A stretch of DNA of 64,000 nt from Mya arenaria (GCF_026914265.1 NC_069135.1:31149435-31213434); one strand, 5' to 3'. Shown: positions 1 to 13,484, numbered from the stretch's first letter. A program made the numbers and translations. Notes: generated by a model not told the origin, from the sequence alone.

Positions 1-1697
1 ATCTATGTTCTACATGTAGTCGAGATCATAGAAGAAATAAGATAACCAGAACCCATACGATCCTTAAAGACGAAGATATGCCTTCTGATGTGAGTTCCTT
101 TACTACAATGAAGACGATGATAAAATGCAAAGTACATCCAGACAGAACTGTTGAATACAAATGTTCAACTCATAATGAACTAATATGCGTTTCCTGTTTC
201 ACGAAAGCCCACCGACAGTGTCAAACTATTGATGAATTGACTTTTGAAATAACTAAAAAACAGTTGGAGAGTGTGGCCCAACGAACGAAACGATTGCAAA
301 AAGAGATACAGGAATGTGGAGATGCCCGTCTAAGAATGACGAAAATGCTAAATGAAAATTTAGTTAAGCTAGAAAAAGATTGTGATCAGCATGCTGAGGG
401 TATGAAAGAACGCATAGATACTCTGAATAAAAAATTGAAAGAAAATATTCGCACTACGATTGGTGTTCAAGTGTCGAGCAACGAAGGAGATATTGACGCG
501 ATGAGCTCTTTACAAAATGTGCTCAGTACAAAATTAAAACTTGTCAACGATACACAGAAATATGGGAACGCGAGCGAGCAAGAGGCAGTATTCAAATGGA
601 CTGAAACTAATTTGAAGGAAGTAGAAAGTCAAGTACAAAGTTATAAAAAAACACAGTCTAAACTCTACAAGTTTTTGCCGCATCCGAGTCTAGAAAAATT
701 GAGTGACTTAGGTCAAATATATGAATTAGACGACAAAGAGATAACAGTTGTATATGAACAAAAAATCGCAAGTTGTTCGAGTGAAGAAGTCGCTGATGAG
801 AAGAATAAAGAACGTCCAGAAAAAGATACGATTCGTTCTGGTGTTCTACGCATTACAGAGTTCTCGTTTGTCCAAAATGAAATTTTGAGTTGCAGATATG
901 TTGAATTAAATCCATTGGTTGGTCAGAGTTGTGCCATTGCTTCATTAAATTGTTTACCAGATGGGAGAGTATTAGTCCTTGATGATGTGAATAAACGGCT
1001 TATGGTTCTGAATTCAGAAATTGGCAGTGTCTTTTGTCACACATTTCATGAGAAACCGGTTAATTTTTGCGTTCAGCCAACAACGGACAAATCTAAACAT
1101 TACATTTGTGTTTGTTTCAGTGGTACCAACGCTATCAGGCGACTTATGTATTTTGTCGTTAAGAAAGATAACGTTACGGTTGATGGCGGGTGCTTTACAA
1201 AACTTCAACCAGTTAATGTTTCTCCGTTGGGACATCAGACAGTTGTTTTCTGTGGCCGAGAAATCGTTGACAATTTAGAAATTAGAGAAACGAAAACCGG
1301 CAGAATAGTCGGCATCACAAATGTCACACAAAAAGCACGAAAAGTTCGTGTTTTTGAAATGTCTAATAAACCTGTGATATTTGTCTTGGAGAGAAATGCT
1401 GTAATTGTGCATGGTATCAACAAATCTAAACAGCTTTTCCCTCATACAGACTGGCATATCGACCTAAAAGGAGGAGAACCAACAGATGTTACTGTTGATG
1501 AAAAGAATATCTACATATGTTGTGTAAATATAAATTGTGTGTACAAAATCTCACTGAGTGATAAATCCAAAAGCAAAGTTATCATTGAGAACATTGAACA
1601 ACCGGTTGCTATTTGTTATGACAAAAGAAACAATCAATTGGTCGTTGGTTGCAAGGTACCACCAGTTCTTTACGCATTCACGTTTCCTTTAAATTAA
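1..1697 (+). CDS. B-box/coiled-coil/propeller protein, TRIM-like (5' end outside window)
   Basis: The reading frame is already open at base 3 and runs to TAA at 1695-1697, so the gene begins upstream. The tail of a first B-box (...CSRDHRRNKITRTHT) precedes the methionine at 78. From that methionine, a B-box2 lies at residues 17-52 with the Cys/His pattern C17, H20, C29, C37, C40, H45. A charged, heptad-rich coiled coil follows at about 60-210. The last 250 residues hold repeated short beta segments (LPDGRVLVLDD, PTDVTVDEKNIYIC, PVAICYDKRNNQLVVGC) that look like an NHL-type propeller. No intron is seen. No RING is visible, but it could lie upstream. B-box/coiled-coil/propeller proteins of bivalves are related to TRIM2/3/56/71; ligase or immune roles are inference. 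Paralogues lie at 11683-13484 and 13905-14215. Confidence 0.85.
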   Translation, partial: LCSTCSRDHRRNKITRTHTILKDEDMPSDVSSFTTMKTMIKCKVHPDRTVEYKCSTHNELICVSCFTKAHRQCQTIDELTFEITKKQLESVAQRTKRLQKEIQECGDARLRMTKMLNENLVKLEKDCDQHAEGMKERIDTLNKKLKENIRTTIGVQVSSNEGDIDAMSSLQNVLSTKLKLVNDTQKYGNASEQEAVFKWTETNLKEVESQVQSYKKTQSKLYKFLPHPSLEKLSDLGQIYELDDKEITVVYEQKIASCSSEEVADEKNKERPEKDTIRSGVLRITEFSFVQNEILSCRYVELNPLVGQSCAIASLNCLPDGRVLVLDDVNKRLMVLNSEIGSVFCHTFHEKPVNFCVQPTTDKSKHYICVCFSGTNAIRRLMYFVVKKDNVTVDGGCFTKLQPVNVSPLGHQTVVFCGREIVDNLEIRETKTGRIVGITNVTQKARKVRVFEMSNKPVIFVLERNAVIVHGINKSKQLFPHTDWHIDLKGGEPTDVTVDEKNIYICCVNINCVYKISLSDKSKSKVIIENIEQPVAICYDKRNNQLVVGCKVPPVLYAFTFPLN

Positions 1698-3555
1698 AAG
1701 TTGTTGTTTGAGTGTACTACTAGAGAGAAAGTGCTCGTATTTTCGTATTTTGGTTAAAAGTACTATGATTCTTGGGAAGAAAAACTATATTATATCGGTG
1801 TATTACGTTTAAGCCATTATTTCATCATTGATGTTCAATGCTTTGGGGAAAATATTCATATATGGTGTGATCAATTGGGTGATAGCTCTAGATTGGACAT
1901 ACTAATTCACCAATTGCTCTTTGTATCGACAAAGGAAAACGATCGCTTAAAACTACTTATTGTTTGCAGGGGACCAACAGTGTTACATGATTCTCTGAAA
2001 ATTGTAGAGTGATTAGCATGTGCAAATGTGATACTTCTAACTGGTTATGTATTGTATACGCAATGGTTATTTTTTATTTTAGTCTTCTAAACATCAAGGC
2101 GGAAGGCCTGGGGCTAATGTGTATAAATGAATGAATGGCAAATGAATATTTGGTGTGCGATTTCGTCAAAAGCATCCTAAACGATTAATTCACAATATGT
2201 TCGTCCACGTCATATGCATAGACATGAGCGTAAACACTTAGTAAGTTAAATGATTTGAGAAACAATGAACTACGTTATGTATGTTGTGTATATTGAATTG
2301 ATTCTATGTGCTTTTTCTGCTTTTTACATTTGTTTGACAATAATTTAATGACAATATTGAACTTATTAGTCACATTCTAATATACAGTGTTTTGATTTAA
2401 TCATTAGAGTATAAAATCTCCCTTAATAAATGCAAAAGTTCGACTCGTTTGGCACGTTGATTGTACATTGTATTGTGGAGTATGTCCATATGCCAAGCTT
2501 ATAGTAAATAAAATCAAATTAGAGAAATGTTTGTTATTTAAAACATCTAAAATATAATGCTAATGCTAACGCTCACAACAGAGATTAAATATAATGACCG
2601 TTTTTTTCAGCACTTTTTCTGAACCTATCCCACTTACATGCATGTACTAGTATTCTCTGATAATAAAATCAGTCCAACAGATGTACAACAAATTTACATT
2701 CGTCATGAAGTACCGGCGTGAATACGCTGTAAACATACTCTTGATAACTTCCTTAATGATCGTAAAGATCATTTTGGACTGTTTTGTTAAAAATTGTTTT
2801 TTTTTTATAAAAATATATGCTAAAAGTACGGTTTTGATCAAATGAGGTTCATGATACATTGAACATAATTCCATATGTCTATCATGTTTTTGCACTAAAG
2901 TTTCGGCACCATGAAAGAAAGTAGAGTATAACAAATAGAAAAAAGTTCGGTATGTACGATTTTAAAGCCAATCCCTATCAAGGATTGATGTTAATAATAA
3001 TAGCTTACCCATTGCTAGCAAATGATAAATTGCCACACAGAAATCAATGTAGCGGACGTTGAGAACTTTGCGCGGCTTGCTAAAGAAAATCTTTATGGCA
3101 TATTTCGGTAGCGTGGACCTCTTATTCAAGAATCTGATTGACGGCCTCGTGCCAACTTTGGTAAAAACGAGACATACAAGATGGCGGCCAAGATGGTCAT
3201 TCAAATAAAATGTACAATATTACTATAATACTTATGTGTATGGGCAATATTTCTTGTCCAGTTTGGCCTTTGTGAAATGTTTTATTTCTTTGTCAAACTC
3301 TAGGTTACTTTGTCAAATTGTTATTCTTTTATTTCAAACAAATTCCTATATCATATCCAAAACCATCCCTCTGCAGTGGTATGGCATGTTTTGATTGGAA
3401 TATTTCACCAACATGATTTCCGTGTCATTTACTTTGCTTCATGTGGCGGAGGATATCAATTCAACGAATTTGCTTCTTTAATGTTTAATATTTGAAGAAT
3501 GGAAATACTCACTTTAAAAGCGAAAAGACGAAAACGGTTTGGTGTTGCCGTTTTT
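1698..3555. other. Downstream flank of the first gene and intergenic DNA
   Basis: AATAAA signals at 2425-2430 and 2507-2512 could end the transcript of the preceding gene. The stretch around 2240-2420 (TTTACATTTGTTTGACAATA and neighbours) resembles the flank at 14270-14430 behind the third, decayed copy, so the flanking DNA was duplicated with the gene. An ATGGCGGCC start-like context near 3179 has no following donor or long frame. Nothing else is recognised. Confidence 0.4.
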
Positions 3556-4296
3556 AACCAGGTTTTCACATAGTGAAACCTGGTTATTAGAACGACGAAT
3601 GTCGTTGTTCGGGCGGGCGGCCGGGCGGGCGGCCGGGCGGCTGGGCGGCCGGGCAGCGTCAAACTCACTAATGAAACTGAATAACTTTAGTTAGGGTTGA
3701 CATAACTTAACCCAACTTGGTATTAAAGAAGAGTTTATGGACACCTTTCATGGTATTGCGTTTGGGGTCCGTAGGATCAAGGTGAAGGTCACTGTTACTA
3801 AAAATAGAAAAACGTTTGAAACTGAATAACTTTAGTTAGGGTTGACATATCTTGACCCAACTTGGTATAAAGGAAGAGTTTATGGAGATCTTTCATGGGA
3901 TTCTGTTTGTGATCCCTAGGTTCAAGGTCAAGGTCACTGTTACTTAAAATAGAAAAACGTTTGAAACTAAAACATTTTAGTTAGGGTTGACATATCTTGA
4001 CCAAATTTGGTTTAAATAAAGAGTATATGGAGACCTTTCATGGCATTGCGTTTTGGGTCCCTAGGGTCAAGGTCAAGGTCACTGTTACTAAAAATAGAAA
4101 AACAGATGAAACTGAATAACTTTAGTCAGGGTTCACATATTTTGACCAAACTTGGTATAAAGGGAGAATTAATGGAGACCTTTCATGGGATTGCGTTTGC
4201 GGTCCCTGGGATCAAGGTCACTGTTGCTAAAAATAGAAAAACAGACACAGGCTAAAGTTATGTCAATCATTGAAAACCTGGTTTCGTCGCATTGCA
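3556..4296. repeat. Tandem-core element, four 145 bp units with inverted ends
   Basis: The element opens with a 10 bp arm hairpin, AACCAGGTTT/AAACCTGGTT (3556-3585), and a GGGCGGCCGGGC-rich stretch. Four units follow, starting at 3673, 3818, 3963 and 4108, each 145 bp. It closes with GAAAACCTGGTT (4272-4283), the inverse of the start, followed by TCGTCGCATTGCA. Each unit carries GGTCAAGGTCACTGTTACT or a close variant. A second, shorter copy with the same two ends is at 53579-53960. The layout (left flank, tandem core, right flank) resembles the bivalve 'pearl' elements; the family assignment is inference. Confidence 0.8.
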
Positions 4297-4695
4297 TTTT
4301 TGTTTTGTTTTTTATTTAACTTAAGGTATTAGCCATGTAATACAACTCGGGAAACATCGACATATATCGCCACTCGCCGTAACAGATCGCGACGAACATC
4401 GGGCGTATTCGGCCTGTACCGGATGTTGCTATTTTTAGAAACAGAAGGTATTTCCCGGCTATTCATAGGTCAATAATGGAATTTCTACATCGTAGGATTT
4501 GGAAACATTGTGATGTTTTTCTCATGAATATACGTTTAAAATAAATAAACACTAAAAGTACACGCTGACAGTTGATTACGATACATCTAACAATTTGAGT
4601 CATTACAGTAAAACATGGATTATAAGTGAAATATACGCGTAAGAGAAGATTTTCTCTCGAAAAAAAGAACTGTCAACAATCGGCATGGAACTGGG
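4297..4695. other. Intergenic, nothing recognised
   Basis: AT-rich sequence between two repeat structures; I see no coding frame, splice pair or repeat in it. Confidence 0.4.
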
Positions 4696-4778
4696 TAGTA
4701 ATTCTAAAATGCCGTCCAGGCTTTTTTTTTAATGATGGGTAGCCTGGACGTCATTCATAACAAAATTCGTAAACATGT
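4696..4778 (+). repeat. Left arm of a long inverted repeat pair
   Basis: This 83 bp arm matches 6532-6612 in inverse orientation almost base for base. It contains its own small hairpin, GTCCAGGCT ... AGCCTGGAC. The pair may be the ends of one element of about 1.9 kb or two separate foldback copies. Confidence 0.75.
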
Positions 4779-6531
4779 AAAAACTGTCTATGAAATGAAA
4801 TGTTCTTTATTTGTATTCTGTGGCTTAAGACTGCCAATAATACCTTAATTCTTATCCATAACCATATCCATTTTGCAAATTCACAAGCTTTTTCTTCAAA
4901 ATAATAATTTAAATAACTGATTTCAGTTGACAGAAACTTTCTTATTACCAAAAAGAAAATGGTTACACACAACTATACTTTTGGGTTTTGGGCAGTAGTA
5001 TTTTTAGTCTGGAGTACTTTCCCCTAACACTATCGTAACCAGTTACCAGACTATAGCATTTTATGAAATTTAAAAACATTTATCGTCAAATACAGGATTA
5101 AAAATTTATTTACAAATTATTCTGAAGGCAATGTGGACAATGCATACTAGTATACATGGTATATAATACAATTAAACAATAAAGCAAAACAAGACTAAAT
5201 ATTAAAAAAAAACATGTATATCAACGACAATGTTACGCTAAGTGAATCAAAATGTTTGATTGTGCAATCTATTAATTCAATTTTGACTTCAACATGACAA
5301 TCCAAGTTTACAATAATCAGAGAATATTAAGTTTTTGCTGACTCTATTAATTTATTCTGTGTATATATAGTTTCGATAGAACAGATGTTTTATGATGATA
5401 TTTATATTAATAAATACCTAATTCAGAAAACCTATACAAAACTCAACTAATCGGGACCTTCAGGAAATTACCATTTTTATTGGAATTGATAGAAAAACAT
5501 AATGGCAGATCATTGTTGTTTGCTTTTTCCGACTAGAGTGCACTTTCATCGTCAAGCTTAAAGCTGATAGGAAAACAACTAGAGTTAGAATTGTTGTGTT
5601 TTTTAAAGAACTATATTGGTAAACAGTTATAAACGAAATAACACTTATGTGTTTAAGAGGATAAAACATGACAAAGCCGTACCTCTGCGTGATAATTCGC
5701 CTTCATGCTCGTATAGACTATGTCTCGGGCTGTTATGATACAAATAATCATTCACTGGAAAACACCGGAAAACTTAATCACCTACTGGTAGGAAGAAGGT
5801 AGGAAGGAAAGAGCTCTTACAGTCGCCAGTTTGTACCTGAGGTTGCTCTTACCGTATGCGACAAGTTCTTGAAAAAGTTTTGTGTTGTGTGTCAGAATCT
5901 GGATGCTCTAAAGACACCAAACAAAGGATATGAAGCAGACAAAAGTCCAAAGACATCCAAGTGAGCGCAAATGAGCGGTAAATAGCAAATAAAATAATGA
6001 AAATGAATTGAAAAACATGCCATGCATGCAAATGAAAATTCTTCCCATACTTTGGTAACATTCCACAAACTGCATGATATTGCTTTTTGATTCATTTTGC
6101 AAAAACTACATGCCTTAATTCTAACAAAAAGTAATAAATGTTTGAAAACACTATATTCTTATTTTATTTTAAATAAATTAATGGTTTACAATACAGCATT
6201 TAAGTTGTATTAACAAAAATACTGCTAAGGACACTATCAGCTCTTAGTTTAATAACTAATAGTCATATGTAACCTTTACCAGAGAAAAGAAAATGCATTT
6301 GGATATTCTCGGCTACATTCGTTGACAAAAACAATGGTGTTTGGTGAATTTAGATGGTGTTTGAAAATGCATGTTGTTTTAACAATTCGGAACATGATTC
6401 TTATATGATATATAGTGAAATTGATGTAAAAAGGATTACTTTTAACAGGTATACTGTTCTTTTTTTGTTTTAATTGACTAAATTGGAATAATCTTATTAA
6501 ATGTGCGACCAAAATCTGATCGGCATTTTGA
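4779..6531. other. Interior between the inverted arms
   Basis: About 1.75 kb of AT-rich sequence with no credible protein. The minus-strand frame at 6276-6686 crosses the right arm and has no recognisable domain. If the arms are element ends, the interior is non-autonomous. Confidence 0.4.
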
Positions 6532-6612
6532 ACATGTTTACGAATTTTGTTATGAATGACGTCCAGGCTAACCATCATTAAAAAAAGCCTGGACGGCATT
6601 TTAGAATGACTA
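6532..6612 (-). repeat. Right arm of the long inverted repeat pair
   Basis: Inverse copy of 4696-4778, including the GTCCAGGCT/AGCCTGGAC hairpin. It differs from the left arm by a few substitutions and by the length of a T/A run. Confidence 0.75.
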
Positions 6613-7470
6613 GGAACTGGGATATTCGTATCAAAGGGCTCTGAATGTAAGTATCCTTGAACAGTTTTGTACGTTGATGTGTTCAAAAACGTTTGTTTTT
6701 TAATTTATCTTCGGAATTCTTAAATCATTTTTATTAGCTAAATGTTTAGATCATATTATACATATACTTATGTACATGTTACATATTTTTATATGTACTT
6801 ATGTACATAACTTATGTTTAAGATATGATATGAGTATGTAATCTTTAAATTGATTGTTTTATCTTAGAAAAATATTAGACATAAAATTTTGTTTAAAAAT
6901 GATGTGTTTTGGTACCTGACCTATTTCTAACATACCACAATACATGTACATACCCGTTATTTGTTTACAAAATGCATATTTTTAAAATTTACCTGTGAAA
7001 AAAGTTGTATGTGGTTTGGGGCTTGAAGCCGCATCTGCTAGGACACTATTAACATTCATTGGCTTGGTGTAGGTCTCGTTAAAACCCCATACTGTTGTGA
7101 ATCATTATCAACCATATGCACAACAACTACACATTTGTGCCTACCAACCCTTACTCTTGGCTAAAACAGATATTAGTGCAGAATGTATAATACTTGTGCA
7201 TTTGTATTTTACAGTGGTAGTTTCTGCTGGTTGATAATCAGAAGTATAATTTCTTCCAGGCAGGAAAATGACTGAATATTACTTTGTCAACAACACTGGG
7301 TTATGAAGAATTCCAGCCTGCATTAAATACTATGTTGGATCCTAGAGAGCGGATTTGACAGCCATGTCCATCCACAAGGCAGTCGCATCTGATCGAGATG
7401 ATGTGAGTATTTCATATAACATATTTGACTTGGTTTTTGTTTTTATAAACCTACTGTATTCAATAATCAA
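6613..7470. other. Intergenic; possible upstream exon of a spliced noncoding RNA
   Basis: An acceptor (TTTTACAG, ending 7214) and a donor (GATGAT|GTGAGT, at 7403) bound 7215-7402. A second acceptor (CCTTTACAG) ends at 7830, followed by AATAAA at 8008-8013. No long frame crosses the join. This may be a two-exon noncoding transcript, or chance. Confidence 0.2.
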
Positions 7471-7639
<169 letters not shown>

Positions 7640-10600
7640 TTTTATTGATAAATTTAATAATTTTCTTATATATATATATACATGTATGTATCAGCTTGTT
7701 GTTGTTGTTTTTCAAAATAATGTCGAGAAATATTAAACTGTTTATATTTTATTTTTTATATGTATGGCAGTATAATTATCTATACTAATTAGTTAGAAAG
7801 GCTTTAAAGTACAACTTTTTTCCTTTACAGCACTAAACATTCTTGATGAGTAAAGTACCTGAAGGTGCATGAAAACCAAATCAGCATTGAGTAGTTATCA
7901 TCTGTGCACACACTACAAGTACAAAGCATGGGAACAGACCAAACTTCAAATGTTGAAGAGTGGAGAATTATTGTGAAAAAAACTAATTGTTAGAATACCA
8001 ATGACGAAATAAAACAGATATACATCAAATTACCCACAGAGATTGTTTACATGTTATAATATTAAAAAAACAACAACATTAGTTGAGAACTTTCACTCTG
8101 ATATTTTTGGAGGGGCGAGCCCACTTAGTGTTCTTGTTTCTTCACATATTTTTGTTTAAAAGTACACACATTTGTTTTAAACTCTGTATTCTGAGTTAGT
8201 ATCATAAGTAAAATTTATTTATTTGAAAGAGTACATTTTATGAATAAGTCCAATTAAGCTTTATAATTTTTTACAAGAAAAAGGATGATTTTTAAGCATT
8301 TTATTAGCTATAAAAATGTATGGTAACATGACATTATGTATATTTTCTTCAAAACTGGACGGTAAACTATCATAAATTATCTTTTAAATTGTTCAATAGA
8401 CATCATAGATAATATCTAAAATGATTTCAGCAGCTTGCCTTATAGTTAACTATTTTTTATGAATTTTATAAAACTGCTATATATTTTCAAACATCGAAAA
8501 ACTGCTCTTTTCCGAAGAATCATAAGATCAATCAAAATGATTTTTTTCCATGTTTATCAATAATGTGTTCGTTTGAACTTTAGTTTTCTGTTAACTGAAG
8601 TTTATTTTACCAGAAACTGTTGTGTTTATTTCATAATCTCTGATAATGCAAAAAAAATGAAATATAGACAAAATATTTACTTGTCGCTCTTTGTAGCCCT
8701 TGGAGTTTGGGGGTGGGTGTAATGAAACATAAATAACTTTTTTAATTCACGGTAAAAAATCTTCAAAATTTGGATAAAAGTCCCATAGTGTACCGTGATT
8801 ATAACTATGTTGTCGGTTAAAGTTTTTAAAAAATAGTGTATTACGCGGCTAATACCTTAAGCTGAAGTCATATTGAACCAATTAGATGTTTCACAATCTT
8901 TTACTTTTCAAATTTCCTGCACGCAAATCTAATCCTGCATTTTCCAAAATGAGTGCATTTTCTGAAACCGGGTCATAAAAATGCATATTGAGGTGTAAGA
9001 TGTTATTGATTATGAGTATTGATTAAAGATGCACTCTAACTCTAAATAAGGTTTACCACAATTAAGAATATTGTTTTAATATTTCTCAATGGGTGAATAA
9101 ATGTGGAAAACAGTGGTTCTTGTGAAGGATACCAAGCTTAATTTTAAAGAAATATGCATAAAACACGGTATTTTTACCATGGGAGAATATAATAGAAGTA
9201 AATATTTTAGCATTCACCAATCATTTAATATTTTTGCGCTTTCTGCAATTAAATACACAGTTACAATCTTGTTTTCAGTGATTAATATTTTACATTATTG
9301 CTTTAATAAGTAAGAAGTAAAGGTTTGTCAGTCAAAATTGATGTCTGTTATACATGTGTTTGTATTGATTTTGAATAAGAGTGTCACTTAAATAATTGCG
9401 CCAGTAAAAAGGATGGCCATTCGGTTTAAGTGTTCAATACTCGTACACTTCTGTGTATGGGCATTGTCATCATTAGAAATCATTTCATATCTAGTTTAAC
9501 AGTTATAAACATGTGTAATTGTCCGTTAAAAAAGTATATCAGGTCACATGTATTCATAATTGTAGCTAACATTGCATGGACGAAATTGATGAATTCCTAA
9601 AGAACTTCTCCATTTGCATTAATGGTATGAAATCATCTAAATGTGTTTTTTATTAATTATATACTTAAAATTATTCTTAAAGCATTTCTTACAAAATCAC
9701 GTTCGGAAGGGGATCCAAGGGGGCCGCCAAATATCACATAATGCGTATCAAAACAAGTTGTACATAAAAAATATGGAAGTAGTAATACTGTATTATGACA
9801 AATTCACGACATTCTACAGAAGACATAGGGTGTGATCAGGCTACGCTCGAACTTAAGGATTGTTTTTCAGTTTGAAATAAACAGTGACACAGACAAGACA
9901 AATATTCAAACTGTCAAAATATTTGAGGCCCTCCCTGATAAGGACTTTGCGCAATTCCTTAAGAGTAACACAGATACCGTCTATAAATAGATGTTCCCGT
10001 GATTTTTAAAATGTAGCACAATATTCGGGCAGTAGTAACGCAATCCGGCAGTCTTTTTGGCATTGGTAGGCATCCTAAGTGGTACTCATGGCATGTTTGT
10101 TCTTTTTCTGTCGAATTAAAAAGCAGTAATTATTTTGTTCATATTATTTCTACAAAAAGATACATTTGGTGAGATATTTCCCGGATTCATCATTAATACA
10201 TATGCTTGATTCGAACACATATCGCTCAGAATCGAATTCACGTCGTGGGATCATTGCAAGCAATTGGGGCCATCTTCTCCAATCTAAAATTAAGAATTAT
10301 ATCATGGAAAACACGCTTAATTGAAAGCAAATGCTGTATTTGACCATCTTGGTAGCCATGTTGAACTTATTGTGGTCAGTAATGCATTAGAATTACATTT
10401 AACAGTTAATATACCTGTTCAATTAAAAAAAAAATACAAACTTTATAGAAATGTACTCAGGGTTAATACGAGGTTAATACGAGTTTACGTATACAACAAC
10501 TTTTTCCGTCGAGGTCACATTTGATATTACATACTAGATGTATAAATGTTTAATACAGGCTATAAATGTTTCCGGGCGATTGACAAGATATCACTTGATA

Positions 10601-11682
10601 ACAAGTTAAATGTAGTATATTTATTTAGACCTGGGAGTAAGAATTTTGGATTTTAGAATGTAACAATAACTTGTAAAGAAACAACACACATCGTGCCTTA
10701 AATTCACAATTCTGAAAGCCATGTTGGTGGCATTCTAAACCTTTGAACTAATACCAAAATTGTAATTTTCCGTAAATACTCTGGCTCTAAGGCATTTCAG
10801 CGAGAAGTATTGGTGTTTATTATCTTGCTTTAAGCACGAAACTTTGATTTGCCACTTTCCAGTTGGCATTGTCGGCGCTTTAGGCAAAGAAATTTGATGC
10901 AATTTAAGTAAAAAAATCCAATTGCAGAGGCAGGACCAGTAGATGTAAGTTAACAATTTAGTCTAAGGTCTACTTTTACGGTACTGGCTTATATTAATTG
11001 AATATAACAAAGGACAAAACAAACAAAGCATTATCACGGAACACTCTTTCATGAACCTAACGTAAAAGAACTTTGTACTTCGTTCACGGTGTATTTATTT
11101 ATTTTGACCATTCGTCATCATTTACTGATATGATTTAATCATGTTCAAGATACGTGAAATAGAATACAACACATGCTATTCCATGTGAGTGATGACAGTG
11201 TTGTATTAGCCATTGTTGTCACTGAACATTCTCAATCAACTGCTGTTACCATAGTATGGATTAGATGTTATGCTAGCAAAGGATCTTTTTTAGATTGTAT
11301 GTAACAAAGACATAGTTGCACCATCAGCGTTTTGCAGAAGTTGACATATGAGTGAACTAATTGACATCAGAGCATGGATGATTATCAATTTATGAATTCA
11401 TACCAGTTATTCATTGAAGCATGGTATATATTTGAATAGCAAAGGAAGTTTAACAGCACACTATTAAATTACACTTACATGTAAAAAATACTGCAGACAA
11501 TGATATGCTATTGGGGATATCGTTAGCTTTATCAGCCGAGACGTTATAAATTTCATTTTAGCGGTGCAAATATTAACTGGGCTTTGAACATTGAGGCAAT
11601 ATCAAAATAGTTCTTTTTATTTGGATTAAACGTCGGTGTTACACAGTTATGCTGAAACAAAGAAATACGCGTATATGGCCGT
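7640..11682. other. Long intergenic stretch
   Basis: Four kilobases of AT-rich DNA with only short, domain-free frames. A segment ending ...AGTGTTCTTGTTTCTTC near 8132 resembles the CTCTTGTTT right ends of other repeats here (52290, 54083, 32970), so a decayed repeat may end there. Upstream of 11683 I see no clear promoter for the decayed paralogue. Confidence 0.35.
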
Positions 11683-13484
11683 ATGAACTGTTTTAGATTT
11701 TATACTACCATGGAACACAATCTTTGTGACCCGTGTGATTTCGATGGAACGGAAGAGAAGGCAACTGGGTTTTGCGTTAATTGTGTGGAATATCTATGTT
11801 TTGCATGTAGTCGACATCACAGAAGAAATAAGATAACCAGAACCCATACTATCCTTAAAGACAAAGATATGCCTTCTGATGTGAGTTCCTTCGCCTCGAT
11901 GAAGACGATGACAAAATGCAAGGTACATCCAGACAGGACTGTTGAATACAAATGTTCAACTCATGATGAATTAATATGCGTTTCCTGTTTCACGAAAACT
12001 CACCGACAGTGTCACACTATTGATGAATTGACTGTGGAAAAACTAATAAACAGTTGGAGTGTGTGGCCCAACGAACGAAACGATTGCAAAAAGAGATACA
12101 TGAAGTTGGAGATACCCGTCTTAAAATGACGAAAATGCTGAATGGAAACTTAGTTAAGCTTGAAAAAGAGTGTGATCAGTATGCAACGCGTATGAAAGAA
12201 CGCATAGATACTCTGAAAGACGAATTGAAAGAAAACATTCGCACTACGATCAGTGATCAAGTGTCGAGCAACGAAGGAGATATTGACGCGATAAGCTCTT
12301 TACAAAATGAGCTCAGTACAAAATTAAAACTTGTCAACGATACAAAGAAATTCGGGAGCGCGAGCAAGAGGCAGTCTTTAAATGGACTGAAACTAATTTG
12401 AAGAAAGTAGAAAGCCAAGTACAAAGTTATTAAAGAAACACGTCTAAACTCTTCAAGATTTTTCCTGATTCGCGTCTAGAAACGTTGAGTCACTTACGTC
12501 AGATACATGAATTAAACAAAGAAGAGATGACATTTTTGTATGAACAAGAAATCGTAAGTTGTTCAGGTGAAGATGCTATTGATGAGAAGACTGAAGAAAG
12601 TCCAGAAAAAGACACAACTCGTTCAAGCAGCTCTGATGATCTACAGCTTACAGAGTGTTCTTTTGACCGCAATGCAATTTTGAGTTGCAAATCTTTGGAT
12701 TTAAATCCATTGGTTCCAAACAGTTGTGCTATTTCTTCATTAGATTGTTTACCAGATGGAAGAACATTGGTCCTCGATGATTTTTACAAAAGACTTATGG
12801 TTTAATTCTGAAAGTTGCTGTGTATTTTGTTTCTCGTTCCGTGAGAAACCGATTAACTTTTGCGTTTAGCCAACAACGGACAAGGCTAAACATTACATAT
12901 GTGTTTGTTTCCAAGGTATCAAGGAAGTCAGGTATTTCGTGGTTTACAAGGACAAGTTAACATTTGATCGTGGGTTCTTTTCAAGACTCCAGCCTGTGAG
13001 TGTCTCTCCACTTGGACACGAAACATTTGTTTTTTATAACAGAGATAGCGCTAGTAGTTTTGTCGATGTTAACAACATAGAAATCAGAAAGATTACAAAC
13101 GAGAAAATCGGTACTGCCAACTTCACCCGAACAGCAAGCAAGGTTCGCGTATTTGAAATTTTTGGAGAGCCAGTGGTATTTTTCTTGGAAAGAAATACTA
13201 TATCTATGTATGGTATCAACAAATATAAGCAGATTTTTTCTCAAAGGGACTGGTATATCGACATAGGAGGAGAACCAACAGATATAATTGTTGTTGAAAA
13301 GAATGTTTATGTATGTGGAAGTATGAACTGTGTATACAAAGTTTCACTGAGTAATCAGTGCAAAAGCAAAGTTATCATTGAAAACATTGACCAGCCGGTT
13401 GCTCTAACCTATGACAAAAAAAGCAATCGATTATTTGTTGGATGCAGGGATCATCACTTCTTCACGAATTTACACTTCCTATAA
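11683..13484 (+). pseudogene. Decayed paralogue of the B-box/propeller gene
   Basis: Aligns along its length with the gene at 1-1697. It also supplies the N-terminus missing there: a methionine at 11710 (or 11683), a first B-box (CDPCDFDGTEEKATGFC...), then B-box2. The frame is broken repeatedly relative to the intact copy. A base is lost near 12036, 4 bp near 12355, there is a TAA near 12431, a 2 bp loss near 12806 and a TAG near 12869. The last 181 residues (12939-13484), covering most of the propeller, are open. At least five disabling changes make a full product very unlikely, though a short two-B-box protein of about 140 residues could still be made. Assembly error cannot explain so many independent breaks. 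Confidence 0.85.

Noticed and set aside
3179-3225. ATGGCGGCCAAGATGG start-like site
   Set aside because: The frame stops after about 15 codons and no donor follows.
6276-6686. 136-residue minus-strand frame
   Set aside because: Crosses the inverted-repeat arm, has no domain and AT-rich codon use; likely chance.
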